Positions 1-7,892 of a stretch of 55,336 bases of DNA are shown piece after piece. A program made the translations under genes and the position numbers. Numbering within the stretch: the stretch's first letter is position 1; each line of letters opens with the position of its first letter. The DNA comes from Candidatus Aenigmatarchaeota archaeon (lineage in GTDB: Archaea > Aenigmatarchaeota > Aenigmatarchaeia > GW2011-AR5), in assembly GCA_016180925.1 (NCBI GenBank), contig JACPAH010000005.1, positions 1-55,336 on the forward strand, in the 5' to 3' direction. The notes beneath the pieces are model-generated. The model searched no databases and was not told the origin of the DNA. It worked only from the letters and a program-made list of their open reading frames with translations.

Positions 1-318
1 AGGAAAAGAGACGAGGCATTTGCATGCACATGCAGCCTTCCCTGGCTGCCGGGAGAGGTTTTCAGGGGGCTTCCCTACGAAAAAAACGGCGTCCCGAGCC
101 ACCACGCCGTGCAAATGTTCAGCCTCCTGGAAAACAAAATGAGCGTCTCCAGGGATGACGCAAAAAAATTCATTTCAGGAATGGACATAAAATGCGGCTC
201 TGACGGGCTTTTTGCAGTCGAATATCAGGGCGCGACCATTGGGAAAGGCGTGTGCAGAAACGGCACGATGAAGAACATGGTGCCGAAGGCAAAAAGAATG
301 GGCATAGAGTTTTTGTAA
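1..318 (+). CDS. C-terminal part of RNA cytosine-C5 methyltransferase (NOL1/NOP2/RsmF-like), truncated by window edge
   Basis: The frame is open from the first base, so the gene starts upstream; about 105 residues are visible. The end reads GKGVCRNGTMKNMVPKAKRM, which resembles the PUA-like tail of archaeal NOL1/NOP2/Sun RNA methyltransferases (a glycine-rich turn followed by 'kN.vPk.rR'). The methyltransferase core with its SAM motifs and catalytic cysteines would lie outside the window, so the assignment rests on the tail alone. A loop near residues 9-11 has Cys-Thr-Cys. The next gene is convergent, with stop codons directly abutting. It could be another PUA-like RNA-binding protein. Confidence 0.55.
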   Translation, partial: RKRDEAFACTCSLPWLPGEVFRGLPYEKNGVPSHHAVQMFSLLENKMSVSRDDAKKFISGMDIKCGSDGLFAVEYQGATIGKGVCRNGTMKNMVPKAKRMGIEFL

Positions 319-704
319 TCATTCGGGGCTTTTTATTCCGTTCCTGAGCGCAGACGCCCTTCCCATGGCCTTTTTCGCGAGTCCCCTAGCCCTCATCCTG
401 AATAGCTCCTTCCTGCTGTTCCTTTCCCATTTGTAAAGCCGCCACATCCTGCACATTTGTCCACGAGGGATTCTGTAATGCGGTTTTTCTCGCATCTCGG
501 GCAATAATACCTGTACATGACTTTTCCCTTGACCTTCATGTCGAGTATTTCAGGTCCTTCGGACGAGCAGAACTTGCAGGCGCTTGCCGGCTCCATGCTG
601 TCGAAGCTCCTTGCGCAAGACTTGCATATATAAAGAAAGTTGAATTTTTCCCTGAATTTGTCCAGGTTCCTCAGGCTATCCGCCGGTATATTATCGTACA
701 ACAA
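319..704 (-). CDS. Zinc-ribbon protein with basic tail, interrupted by a one-base frameshift
   Basis: The upstream frame (TTG start at 704) has four cysteine pairs (CKSC, CKFC, CPRC, CAGC), so two zinc ribbons are likely. In that frame it ends near 393. A second frame, open to 319, continues with a basic arginine/lysine-rich stretch (RKELFRMRARGLAKKAMGR) in the codon style of the host (AGG, ATA). Restoring one G in the GGG run near 427-429 joins the two into a protein of about 128 residues: two ribbons plus a nucleic-acid-binding-like tail. The total span is 3n+2 bases, as expected for one missing base. I do not recognise a named family. The frameshift is either an assembly indel at a homopolymer or a real mutation. 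Confidence 0.55.
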
Positions 705-774
705 TTATATCGCCCCATCATGTGCCCAAAGACATTTTCACTGTCTCCGGCATAAAAGATATGTCAACGACCAT

Positions 775-1074
775 TCAATCCTTCATTATATTGCCGAAAC
801 CCTGCATGGCGGCATCTTCCTGCTCGTCGTATTTTTTCAGGACCTTGTCCTTTTCCCTGAAGGCCGATGCCATCCCGGAAACCATATTCAGCGCCTTCTT
901 TATCGCGTGCTCGGGCGCATCGAGAATTATAAAGTAGCCGTCATCGTCAAATCCCATGGAAGAGGCGCTTTTCACCACTATGCTTCCCCTGTTTATTTCC
1001 TCGTCCTTCTTGAGCATGTCCTCGACCTTCTCCTTCTTGTCGGAACTTACAGCAAGGACCTCTTTCATTTCCAT
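775..1074 (-). CDS. Hypothetical 99-residue soluble protein
   Basis: A short acidic/lysine-rich protein with a Met-Glu-Met-Lys start, no signal peptide and no membrane segment. The middle has an alternating hydrophobic stretch (GYFIILDAPEHAIKKALN) suggesting a small alpha/beta fold. The C-terminus is helical and rich in charged residues. It is codirectional with the downstream zinc-ribbon gene at 704. I do not recognise the family; host-like codon use (ATA, AGG) supports that it is real. Confidence 0.5.
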   Translation of the reverse strand: MEMKEVLAVSSDKKEKVEDMLKKDEEINRGSIVVKSASSMGFDDDGYFIILDAPEHAIKKALNMVSGMASAFREKDKVLKKYDEQEDAAMQGFGNIMKD

Positions 1075-1139
1075 AAATATCTGCGGAACTCTTAAATGCT
1101 TGCTTCAGGCATATTTAATAAAGGAAAGAATAATTAATA

Positions 1140-1370
1140 ATGCAATCCGTCATAAGAGGCATCGGCATAGGGTTCTTCGCGTCCTTCTTCCTGTCGCTTT
1201 ATCTGGACAGCTTCATAGGCATAGCAATTCCGTTCTTCATGACGTACTTCATACTGGCGCCTCTCATATCGGCCGTTTCCATAATCATGATACTTTACTC
1301 GAAAAAAGACGAAAAGAGCAGTGCCGGGCTCGAATGGTGGGAAGAGGATACAAAAAAGAGCCCCGAGTGA
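1140..1370 (+). CDS. Small two-helix membrane protein
   Basis: 76 residues. Two hydrophobic segments (about residues 7-27 and 30-52) are followed by a charged cytoplasmic tail with EWWEED. The family is unknown. The last 11-12 bases overlap the 3' end of the convergent tRNA-Thr gene, a tight packing that would leave little room for a separate terminator. A T-rich stretch upstream may be its promoter. Confidence 0.55.
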   Translation: MQSVIRGIGIGFFASFFLSLYLDSFIGIAIPFFMTYFILAPLISAVSIIMILYSKKDEKSSAGLEWWEEDTKKSPE

Positions 1371-1445
1371 GAGTCGAACTCACGACCTACAGTTCTTCCG
1401 GCAAGGCATACGAAACTGTCGCTCTACCAACTGAGCTATCGGGGC
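1359..1445 (-). tRNA. tRNA-Thr(CGT) with a canonical 14-nt intron
   Basis: Acceptor GCCCCGA pairs with TCGGGGC; the T-arm is GTGAG/CTCAC with loop TTCGACT; the discriminator is T, as is usual for archaeal tRNA-Thr. The anticodon stem ACAGT/ACTGT encloses 21 nt: loop TTCGTA plus A, with an intron at 1395-1408. The bulge-helix-bulge fits: helix TTCG with CGGA, 5' bulge TAT cut after A, 3' bulge AGA cut before the last A. This is position 37/38, the standard site. Confidence 0.9.
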
Positions 1446-1490
1446 TTGTATATAGAATGAAGTAAGTCAGCCAACGTTTTTATATTACCG

Positions 1491-1793
1491 TCAGGCGCGT
1501 TGTTTCTTTCCAGGCCTAAGCTTCCTTACGCCGCTGTATACCGAGGCCAGCGACGAAATAACCACAGAGACAACCCATGCCCATCCGACGGTCATCACCT
1601 GGCCGGTCTGCTGATAGAAACTCTGCAGGCTCGCAGGGTCAGCCCCTGTCTGGGATATGAACTCCGGGTCCGCATTCCTGATGGCGTCCAATCCCTGGCC
1701 CACGACCAGAAGAACAAACATGAACACGATGGAGCCCACGAGGGCTATTATACCGAAGACAACAAAAACAATGCCCGTATACCTGTTATCCAT
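1491..1793 (-). CDS. Small membrane protein, two transmembrane helices
   Basis: 100 residues starting at ATG 1793. Helix 1 spans about residues 7-33 (IVFVVFGIIALVGSIVFMFV), an outside-like loop of about 35 residues follows, helix 2 spans about 68-88, and the tail is basic (RKLRPGKKQRA). The open frame continues upstream to 2321, but that part is the antisense of the gene at 1855, so I chose the ATG at the gene boundary. The family is unknown. It is divergent from 1855 with about 60 bp between them that must hold both promoters. Confidence 0.55.
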   Translation of the reverse strand: MDNRYTGIVFVVFGIIALVGSIVFMFVLLVVGQGLDAIRNADPEFISQTGADPASLQSFYQQTGQVMTVGWAWVVSVVISSLASVYSGVRKLRPGKKQRA

Positions 1794-1854
1794 ATAACGC
1801 ACAAGAGATAGATGCAGCCCACGGCATATAAAGTTTACTGAGAGAGTGTTTTGA

Positions 1855-2307
1855 ATGGAAGGTATGAAGGAAGAAATCAGGAAAAAGAAAAAAGAAGGGT
1901 GGATAGAGGCCATGTTCTCCATAGAAGTCCTGGCCATAAAGGAAGAAGTCGTCAGGGATTCCCTCTCGAAGCATACAGATGAGCTTGGCAAGGTCCTCGG
2001 GGTCTTCGTGTACGAAAAGACGTTTTCAGACAGCACCCTGGTGAAGAATCCCCTGAAAGGCGTCGAAGAGGCGTATTCCCAGATAGCCAATATAAGATTT
2101 TTTGTGAAAGACGTGATGACTCTGGTAAGCCTTGCAATAACATATGGCCCGTCATCGATAGAGATATTCAGCCCAAACGAGAAAAATATCAGCATGTCGG
2201 ATCTCCAGAACATGATGAACCTCATATCGGGTGTCATCCACCAGTTCGCCGCTGCCGGCATGGGCGGCATAGTAATCGCGCCCTCGAAAAGCCGCGAGCA
2301 GAAATAG
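1855..2307 (+). CDS. Hypothetical soluble protein, 150 residues
   Basis: Highly charged helical start (MKEEIRKKKKEGW), then a mixed alpha/beta region containing VLGVFVYEKTF and a terminal alanine/glycine-rich helix (FAAAGMGGIVIAP). There is no signal peptide or membrane span. Host-like codon use supports a true gene. I do not recognise the family. Its 3' flank carries the first large cluster of short hairpins. Confidence 0.5.
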   Translation: MEGMKEEIRKKKKEGWIEAMFSIEVLAIKEEVVRDSLSKHTDELGKVLGVFVYEKTFSDSTLVKNPLKGVEEAYSQIANIRFFVKDVMTLVSLAITYGPSSIEIFSPNEKNISMSDLQNMMNLISGVIHQFAAAGMGGIVIAPSKSREQK

Positions 2308-2364
2308 AGTTTTCTCCACAAGATTTATAATTAAGAAGGAAATGACCAAAGATGCTTATATCTC

Positions 2365-2514
2365 CGCCATCTGAAGATGGCGATTTCCGACATCTCTGCA
2401 GAGAGCAAAGCTCTCTGAGATCTCAAAGAAGTTTCACTTCTTTGCAGATTTGCCATCCCAGAAGCCTCTTTATGCTTATCTCACAACTTCAGTTGTGAGT
2501 TTTATAGAGGCTTC
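2365..2514. repeat. Cluster of short hairpins (paired-hairpin repeat family)
   Basis: Perfect inverted repeats in a row: 2365-2382 (arms CGCCATC, loop TGAA), 2399-2417 (arms CAGAGAGC, loop AAA), spacer AGATCT, 2424-2444 (arms CAAAGAAG, loop TTTCA), then a nested stem 2460-2514 (arms AGAAGCCTCT) enclosing CTCACAAC/GTTGTGAG. They lie in the 224-bp gap before the regulator gene at 2532. The paired layout with a 6-nt spacer recurs through the window. Confidence 0.8.
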
Positions 2515-2531
2515 TGTAGATAATAGACATA

Positions 2532-3422
2532 ATGAAAGCGATACTGGCCGCATTTTTCATGGTATTATTATCTTCATTTGCATACGCGTCCCTGGAAGAA
2601 TATAATATAGATGTATCCATAAATGACGACGGGAGCACGGATTGGCTCGTAAAACTCGACTACACGAACATAACAACCAAGAGCGACTATTTCATATTCG
2701 GGACGCCTGCGAACCTGGAAGTCACTGCAGACGGCAGTCCTATAAAATGCTCGGCAACGTCGAATGTCGGCGTATCCATAATATGCAACAACGTGAACTC
2801 AAAGAGCGTCGTGTATAAGTTCCGGCTGGAAAACTCGATAGAAAATATCAGGGACCTCCGCCGCTTTTCATACAAGTTCTCGATAACCCAGTTCACTGAC
2901 AGGTTCGCGGCCAGCATAAAACTGCCTTTGGGGGCCGCACTGGTCGAGACTTCAAGGCTTTCCGGCACAGGTCTTCAGCCATTTGAGCCGTCCTTCGGCA
3001 GGGAAGGCTCTGACGGAAGGAAGATATATATCGAGTGGATATCTAATATCCCTAAATTAGGTGAAACATACGATATATCGATAATTTATGAAGATATACA
3101 GCCTATAAATCAGCAAATATTGCCATTTTTTGTCATCATAGCCGCTTTATTGGCTATTATAGGCGGTTTCATAGTATACAACAAGAAATTCAGGGTAAGT
3201 TCGAAAAACATACTCCCTGTTCTTGCCGAAAACGAAAGAAAGGTGATGCAGATACTCATAAACGAGAAAAAGGACGTTGACCAGAGAAAAATAATCAAAG
3301 ATACCGACTTCTCAAAGCCAAAAGTGTCCAGGATAATAAAAGAGCTAGTTGGAAGGGGACTTGTAGAGAAGATTCCGAAAGGCAGAACCAACATAATAAG
3401 GCTGAAAAAACGACAAAAATAG
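2532..3422 (+). CDS. Membrane-anchored winged-helix regulator with extracellular sensor domain
   Basis: 296 residues. Residues 1-20 form a signal peptide or N-terminal membrane segment. A beta-rich outside domain follows to about 195. One transmembrane helix (FFVIIAALLAIIGGFIVYNK) lies at about 198-218. The cytoplasmic C-terminus (about 228-296) reads as a MarR-like winged helix: 'NERKVMQILINEKKDVDQRKI', a recognition-helix-like 'SKPKVSRIIKELVGRGLVEK' and a basic wing. This is a one-component surface-to-DNA regulator layout seen in archaea. The target is unknown; the S-layer gene downstream is a natural guess but unproven. Confidence 0.7.
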   Translation: MKAILAAFFMVLLSSFAYASLEEYNIDVSINDDGSTDWLVKLDYTNITTKSDYFIFGTPANLEVTADGSPIKCSATSNVGVSIICNNVNSKSVVYKFRLENSIENIRDLRRFSYKFSITQFTDRFAASIKLPLGAALVETSRLSGTGLQPFEPSFGREGSDGRKIYIEWISNIPKLGETYDISIIYEDIQPINQQILPFFVIIAALLAIIGGFIVYNKKFRVSSKNILPVLAENERKVMQILINEKKDVDQRKIIKDTDFSKPKVSRIIKELVGRGLVEKIPKGRTNIIRLKKRQK

Positions 3423-3808
3423 GGATGTTAGTAATTCAAAATTTATCCGAGGATAAAAAGAAATTTAACGTCTAAAACAGTTATATATTGACTTTAGAAC
3501 ATTTTATCTTTATATTTATCTCTTATAAACTATTAAAAATAAGTTTAAATATATATGGAACATAGATTGAAACTGTTTCAAGTCAGATTTATATATATAC
3601 CAAGTACATCTATATGGTACAGAATTTGGTCAGAATACGCTACGTATTCTGATGCGGCAATCCTAAACATATTCAAATCAAAAGGATGCTGTCATGTTTC
3701 AGATTAGGCGAGATGATATGAGTGCTATAATTATAGCATAAATATCTTCATGCCTGGTTTGATTCCGGAAAACAAACCAAATTATATAAAAAAGGAGAGT
3801 GCAGAAAA
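3423..3808 (+). promoter_or_regulatory. Long AT-rich leader/promoter region of the S-layer gene
   Basis: A 386-bp gene-free region before the most highly expressed type of archaeal gene. It holds several TATA-like stretches (TTTAAATATATATGG near 3543, TTTATATATATACC near 3588, AATTATATAAAA near 3779), a perfect hairpin at 3631-3651 (arms CAGAATAC, loop GCTAC) and an AAGGAG Shine-Dalgarno-like motif about 12 nt before the ATG at 3809. Multiple TATA boxes suggest more than one transcription start and a long structured leader. Confidence 0.5.
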
Positions 3809-6565
3809 ATGCAATTCAGAAAAGTTTTGGCTGCAGGTGCCATGGCAACCATGATGCTTGGTTCGTCAGTGGCATTTGCGCAATTGGACAAATACCCTGC
3901 ACCTTTCGTCTCCGGCAGTGAAATACCTACATTGGTAGTTGTAGGCGCAGAAGCTGCCCCGGCAGACGTCGTAGGTGCAATAGACCTCTCAGTAAGACTG
4001 GGAGGAGAAGTGACGCAGCTTGTCAAGACATCCGGCGTGTCCGGAACCACAAGCGTGAGCGGAGAAGGCAAGGCAGTGGCGACAACCAACACCAAGCTTT
4101 TCCTTGACGACAGTCTCGGAAAGAGCGGCCTGAGATCAACAATGACAAAAGACGACCTGCCTACATTGCTTGCAACCGGCACGTTGAACGATGCAGATGC
4201 GTCAACAACCCACAAATACCAGCAATTCATATACCTAACACCCGGAAGCACGACGGTACCCGAGTTCACAGCTCAATTCGAGAAGCCTTCAGGGGACTCC
4301 ACGAAGAACCCCACATACAGCTTCGGTGACTGGACAACGGCGCCTACCCCTCTTACCCTAACGACAGGAAACGCCTACATGTACAGGACATCGATAGTCT
4401 TCGACAAGGAGCTCAACGGCACGACAGCAGTTGGTGAAAAAATAAACATGTTCGGAAAGGAATTCACCATTCTGAGCGACACGACTTTCATCAACGGCGA
4501 CGCCTCAACAAGCAACAAAATGGTAATATCAGGCGGTGCCGAGACGAAGGTCCTCAAGTCTGGCGAGAACGTGCAGGTAACGCTCAGCGGAACGTCATAC
4601 GATGTCACCATGGTCGGTACCTCTTCATCAACAGCAGTTGTTTTGAAGGTAGGCAGCGACCAGAAGACAATCAACAAGGGCTCCACTACATCAGTCGGCG
4701 GCCTGGACATCTTCGTTGACGACGTGTTCCAGCTCTCATCCACGGACCAGAGCGTGAACTCGGCAAAACTCCTGCTCGGTGCGCAGAAGGTCATCCTTCA
4801 GCACGGAAGCAAGGTGAAGGTCGGCACGAATGAAGACACACTACAAGGTTCTTACGTAAACCTGACTGTTTCAAGCGGCAAGCTTGCATCATTCAACGTT
4901 TATGTAGGCGGTACCTCATCTGACAAGGACTTCCTTGCTCTTGGCGGTGAGTACATGGACCCTGTGTGGAAGACCTTCAAGCTGGCATTCCCTTCAGTAT
5001 CGCCTGGGCTTGACGACACTACAAACAGGAATACGCTCACAATAGACCCATCAGGAGACAACCTGATCAAGGCAACCGTAATAAACGACAAAGGAGAGAC
5101 GGCAACTGTCAGCTGGGCATACAAATCGGCGAGCACCGGAACGCTATTCGACCTCGCTGATTCGAGCGGATACAGAATACACGTGGCTGAGAACGAAACC
5201 ATCGCAAACAACGAATACTTCGTTGTAGACGCTGGTGACTTTTCGCACATGTTCCAGGTCAGCACTGTAAACCTTGACTCCACAACTTCGGCGTACATCG
5301 ACCTGAGGGACGTATTTTCGGGGACAACCCTGAGGGTAAGTACCTCATCCGACAACAAGGACTCGAAAGTCATAGACGGCCAGACATACTACTTCACAAA
5401 CAGGTCGTCAACGACTTTCGCCGTAACGTGGGGAACAAGCGCGGCTGACAACGTAGTCGGCACATATACAACCGTATTCCCTGTGCTGAAAGGCAAGCAT
5501 GGCGAGAAGTACGCATTCGTGAACGGCAGTGCGAATATAAACATAAACGCCACGACAACGATACAACTCCCTGGCGGCGCATTGGGCACTGTGACGATAT
5601 GGGCAGACGAGGTCGGATCTACTTCGTACCTGAACCTTTCGTCAGCAACGCAGGAAGACGGGACTGCATCAGCATGCCCGCAGTCACCATGTGTGTCGAA
5701 ACTCAACGTAACCTTCGGGTCAGGCGACTCCGAGCTCTTCAACCTGAGCAGAACAGCCACAGGCGGCCTGGTATACAACATATCAGCCTCCCGTGTAGGT
5801 TCAGGCTGGTTGAACATATCAGTCGCATCTGACCAGGACGCAACCGGTGCGGCAAGAGCAACACAGCCCGGCATCGTCCTCATGGAAGAGAAGGACGACG
5901 GCAGCAACGTATATTACGCATACGTGGCAGCCAGCACAGAAACATCCGGCTCGAACAACGTTGCAATACCGACAGCACCTGAATTCACGTCAGTGGAAGA
6001 CACAGACACACTCGGCAGCGACTCGAACGTCAACAGATATGTCGACCTGTACGGTACGTATGCAGAGAGAAAGACTTCAGGACAGGATACCGTGAAGATA
6101 TGGTATCCGGACGAGCAGACAACCCTAGACGTGTTCGTCCTGGCTGAAGGCGCGACAACCTCCGCATCATCCGGCGCTTCAGGAAGCACGGTGAAGCAGG
6201 CAGTCCCGGTAAAAACACCTATAGCAAAACAGGACTCTGAGGTCACGACAGCTGACAAGACAACCAAGAACCTTATCCTGGTTGGCGGACCTGCCGTTAA
6301 CAGCCTCGTAAGAGAGCTCGCAACTGCAGCCAAGACCAAGGACAGGCAGTGGTACCTTGACCAGGGCCCTGGAACAACGCTTGTCGACCTTGTTTCGGAT
6401 GCGTTCACGACCGGCAAATCAGCATTGGTTGTTGCAGGTTACAACGCCGACGACACAAGAACCGGAACCGGAGTCATGCAGAACTACGACGCTCATGCCA
6501 GCGAACTCACCGGCAAGAACAGAGTAGTCTGGAAGAACGGTGTCGTGAGCACGGCAGCTGCTTAA
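3809..6565 (+). CDS. Major S-layer protein
   Basis: 918 residues, secreted. A signal peptide (residues 1-24, ending VAFA) precedes QLDKYPAPFV. The next part, PTLVVVGAEAAPADVVGAID, and the C-terminal part, KNLILVGGPAVNSLVRELA followed by GKSALVVAGYNADDT, match the N- and C-terminal halves of archaeal S-layer domains. The bulk is serine/threonine/glycine-rich beta structure with many N-x-S/T sites, fitting a glycosylated surface lattice. It has its own 386-bp leader region. GC and codon use are slightly more optimised than in its neighbours (ACC, GAC, AAG), as expected for a highly expressed gene. A paralogous region lies in the 1007-residue protein at 20911-23934. Confidence 0.85.
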   Translation: MQFRKVLAAGAMATMMLGSSVAFAQLDKYPAPFVSGSEIPTLVVVGAEAAPADVVGAIDLSVRLGGEVTQLVKTSGVSGTTSVSGEGKAVATTNTKLFLDDSLGKSGLRSTMTKDDLPTLLATGTLNDADASTTHKYQQFIYLTPGSTTVPEFTAQFEKPSGDSTKNPTYSFGDWTTAPTPLTLTTGNAYMYRTSIVFDKELNGTTAVGEKINMFGKEFTILSDTTFINGDASTSNKMVISGGAETKVLKSGENVQVTLSGTSYDVTMVGTSSSTAVVLKVGSDQKTINKGSTTSVGGLDIFVDDVFQLSSTDQSVNSAKLLLGAQKVILQHGSKVKVGTNEDTLQGSYVNLTVSSGKLASFNVYVGGTSSDKDFLALGGEYMDPVWKTFKLAFPSVSPGLDDTTNRNTLTIDPSGDNLIKATVINDKGETATVSWAYKSASTGTLFDLADSSGYRIHVAENETIANNEYFVVDAGDFSHMFQVSTVNLDSTTSAYIDLRDVFSGTTLRVSTSSDNKDSKVIDGQTYYFTNRSSTTFAVTWGTSAADNVVGTYTTVFPVLKGKHGEKYAFVNGSANININATTTIQLPGGALGTVTIWADEVGSTSYLNLSSATQEDGTASACPQSPCVSKLNVTFGSGDSELFNLSRTATGGLVYNISASRVGSGWLNISVASDQDATGAARATQPGIVLMEEKDDGSNVYYAYVAASTETSGSNNVAIPTAPEFTSVEDTDTLGSDSNVNRYVDLYGTYAERKTSGQDTVKIWYPDEQTTLDVFVLAEGATTSASSGASGSTVKQAVPVKTPIAKQDSEVTTADKTTKNLILVGGPAVNSLVRELATAAKTKDRQWYLDQGPGTTLVDLVSDAFTTGKSALVVAGYNADDTRTGTGVMQNYDAHASELTGKNRVVWKNGVVSTAAA

Positions 6566-6681
6566 GCCTAAAAGGGGAAGCCGCAAGGCTCCCATCCTTT
6601 TCTTTTTTATTTCAATTTCCTTTTCAGCCATAATTTTCCAGCACATGAAATGAATATAAACTCTCCGCCCAACTGATTCAG

Positions 6682-7230
6682 ATGAAATTATATCTCCTAC
6701 TTATCGGAGTCATAATAGTTGCCGGATGTGTAGAGCAGGATTCTTCAATACGCGAGGTCGTCATACCAGGACATGCCGAAATTTATACTTTCAGCAACGA
6801 CCTGCGAGACGTGCTTGAAGTGCCGATAAACGATCCCGCAGGAATACGGGAACAGTTTTTCAGCAACAAGGTAAATTTCGTCTTCGACGGCTCAAGCCGC
6901 CAGGACAACGCCTACTTCACCGTGACGATGACTAACATCATGGCCAAAGTGCCGGCATACATGGCATACGAGGGCCGCATCATAGAATTCACGCCGTACT
7001 ATTTCATAGGCGACTTGTGGTACGACAGGAAAGGCGAAGAGATAGAGAGACCGGAATTCCAGGGCCCAGTACTGTGGCTCAAAGGCCCGTCGACAGGGGC
7101 CGAAGACACGTCGGTGAACATAGAAAACGCCACAATAACCGTGCAGGGAACTGACTATGGCAGCCTGGTGCTTGCCGGCGACAGGCTCGTTCTTGCAGTG
7201 ATGAAAATAGACGCCATACCGAAGGCTTAA
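6682..7230 (+). CDS. Lipoprotein, 182 residues
   Basis: Residues 1-16 form a lipoprotein signal with lipobox VAGC (Cys16 would be lipidated), placing the mature protein on the outer face of the membrane. The rest is beta-rich with no recognised domain (a tryptophan/tyrosine-rich part near residues 108-114, IGDLWYD). It follows the S-layer gene by 116 bp. The stop overlaps the convergent gene at 7227 by 4 bp. Its signal is close to those of the four lipoproteins at 48.9-53.7 kb, but the mature part is not obviously related. Confidence 0.65.
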   Translation: MKLYLLLIGVIIVAGCVEQDSSIREVVIPGHAEIYTFSNDLRDVLEVPINDPAGIREQFFSNKVNFVFDGSSRQDNAYFTVTMTNIMAKVPAYMAYEGRIIEFTPYYFIGDLWYDRKGEEIERPEFQGPVLWLKGPSTGAEDTSVNIENATITVQGTDYGSLVLAGDRLVLAVMKIDAIPKA

Positions 7231-7790
7231 TTGTATATCGGCACCACTGAAAGGATTTCATTCCTGCTTACCAATATCAATGCATAGACGGTGGCGATTA
7301 CGAACATCGTCAGGAAAAAGGATTTCCTGTAATCATAGCCAAGCTTCATCTTTATTCCTATCATGACAAAGAAAAGCGCCCAGAGGAGGCCTATCGCCTT
7401 CACGACGGCAAAAGGCACCCAGCCCAGCATGAACACAGGCGTGGACGCGTATGAAAGGAGGAAAAAAGACTTGATGAAGCCTCTTTTGAATCCGTATTTT
7501 TTCAGCGTGACGGAAGAAAAAATCAGCGCCAGCAGGAAAAAGCCGCCGACGAGCCCCATAAAATTCACAAGAAGGGACTCGGCAATGCCGACTTTCGGCA
7601 CATAATTCGTGAAACCGGCGCGTATTGACATCTCGTTAAGCGTGGCAAAAATGCCGACAACAGCCGCCATGTACGCAAAGGACTCCCAGAACGTTTCCCT
7701 GTATTTCTTGAAGAATCCGTTGGGGTTGTCGAGCAAAATCCTCATGAAGGCACCTATTTTAAATGGTAGATTAATTATACTTACAGTCAT
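7227..7790 (-). CDS. Yip1-like multi-pass membrane protein
   Basis: 187 residues from the ATG at 7790 (an upstream ATG at 7820 would add ten residues encoded by a hairpin repeat, so I prefer the inner start). The opening (FMRILLDNPNGFFKKYRETF) and five hydrophobic helices resemble archaeal/bacterial Yip1-domain proteins, a family of small membrane proteins without a firm function. It is divergent from the glycosyltransferase at 7893 and ends against the lipoprotein gene. An uncharacterised membrane protein of another family remains possible. Confidence 0.5.
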   Translation of the reverse strand: MTVSIINLPFKIGAFMRILLDNPNGFFKKYRETFWESFAYMAAVVGIFATLNEMSIRAGFTNYVPKVGIAESLLVNFMGLVGGFFLLALIFSSVTLKKYGFKRGFIKSFFLLSYASTPVFMLGWVPFAVVKAIGLLWALFFVMIGIKMKLGYDYRKSFFLTMFVIATVYALILVSRNEILSVVPIYN

Positions 7791-7793
7791 ATT

Positions 7794-7857
7794 CAAATAA
7801 CGTTGGACGTTATTTGACATATCTAAAAGACCTTAATATGTTGTTAAAGGTCTTTTA
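7794..7857. repeat. Paired hairpin between divergent genes
   Basis: Hairpin 1 at 7794-7816 (arms CAAATAAC, loop of 7), 6-nt spacer ACATAT, hairpin 2 with arms TAAAAGACCTT/AAGGTCTTTTA (7824-7857). The layout is the same as in the other paired hairpins. The outer ATG possible for the Yip1-like gene falls inside the spacer. Confidence 0.7.
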
Positions 7858-7892
7858 AATATATTTAATATGCTCGGAATTGAAGTGAATAT

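Noticed and set aside
640-1095. Plus-strand open frame of about 150 residues
   Set aside because: Opposite to two supported minus-strand genes, with histidine-rich shadow composition.
1794-2321. Upstream extension of the minus-strand gene at 1491-1793
   Set aside because: It is antisense to the gene at 1855-2307, with no promoter of its own and unlike codon use. The ATG at 1793 fits the gene gap.
2365-2514. CRISPR-like array
   Set aside because: The repeats are hairpins with differing arm sequence and no constant repeat/spacer lengths; no cas genes are seen anywhere in the window.
3748-6646. Long minus-strand open frames opposite the S-layer gene
   Set aside because: They mirror the strongly biased codons of the S-layer gene and have no motif, signal or start support.
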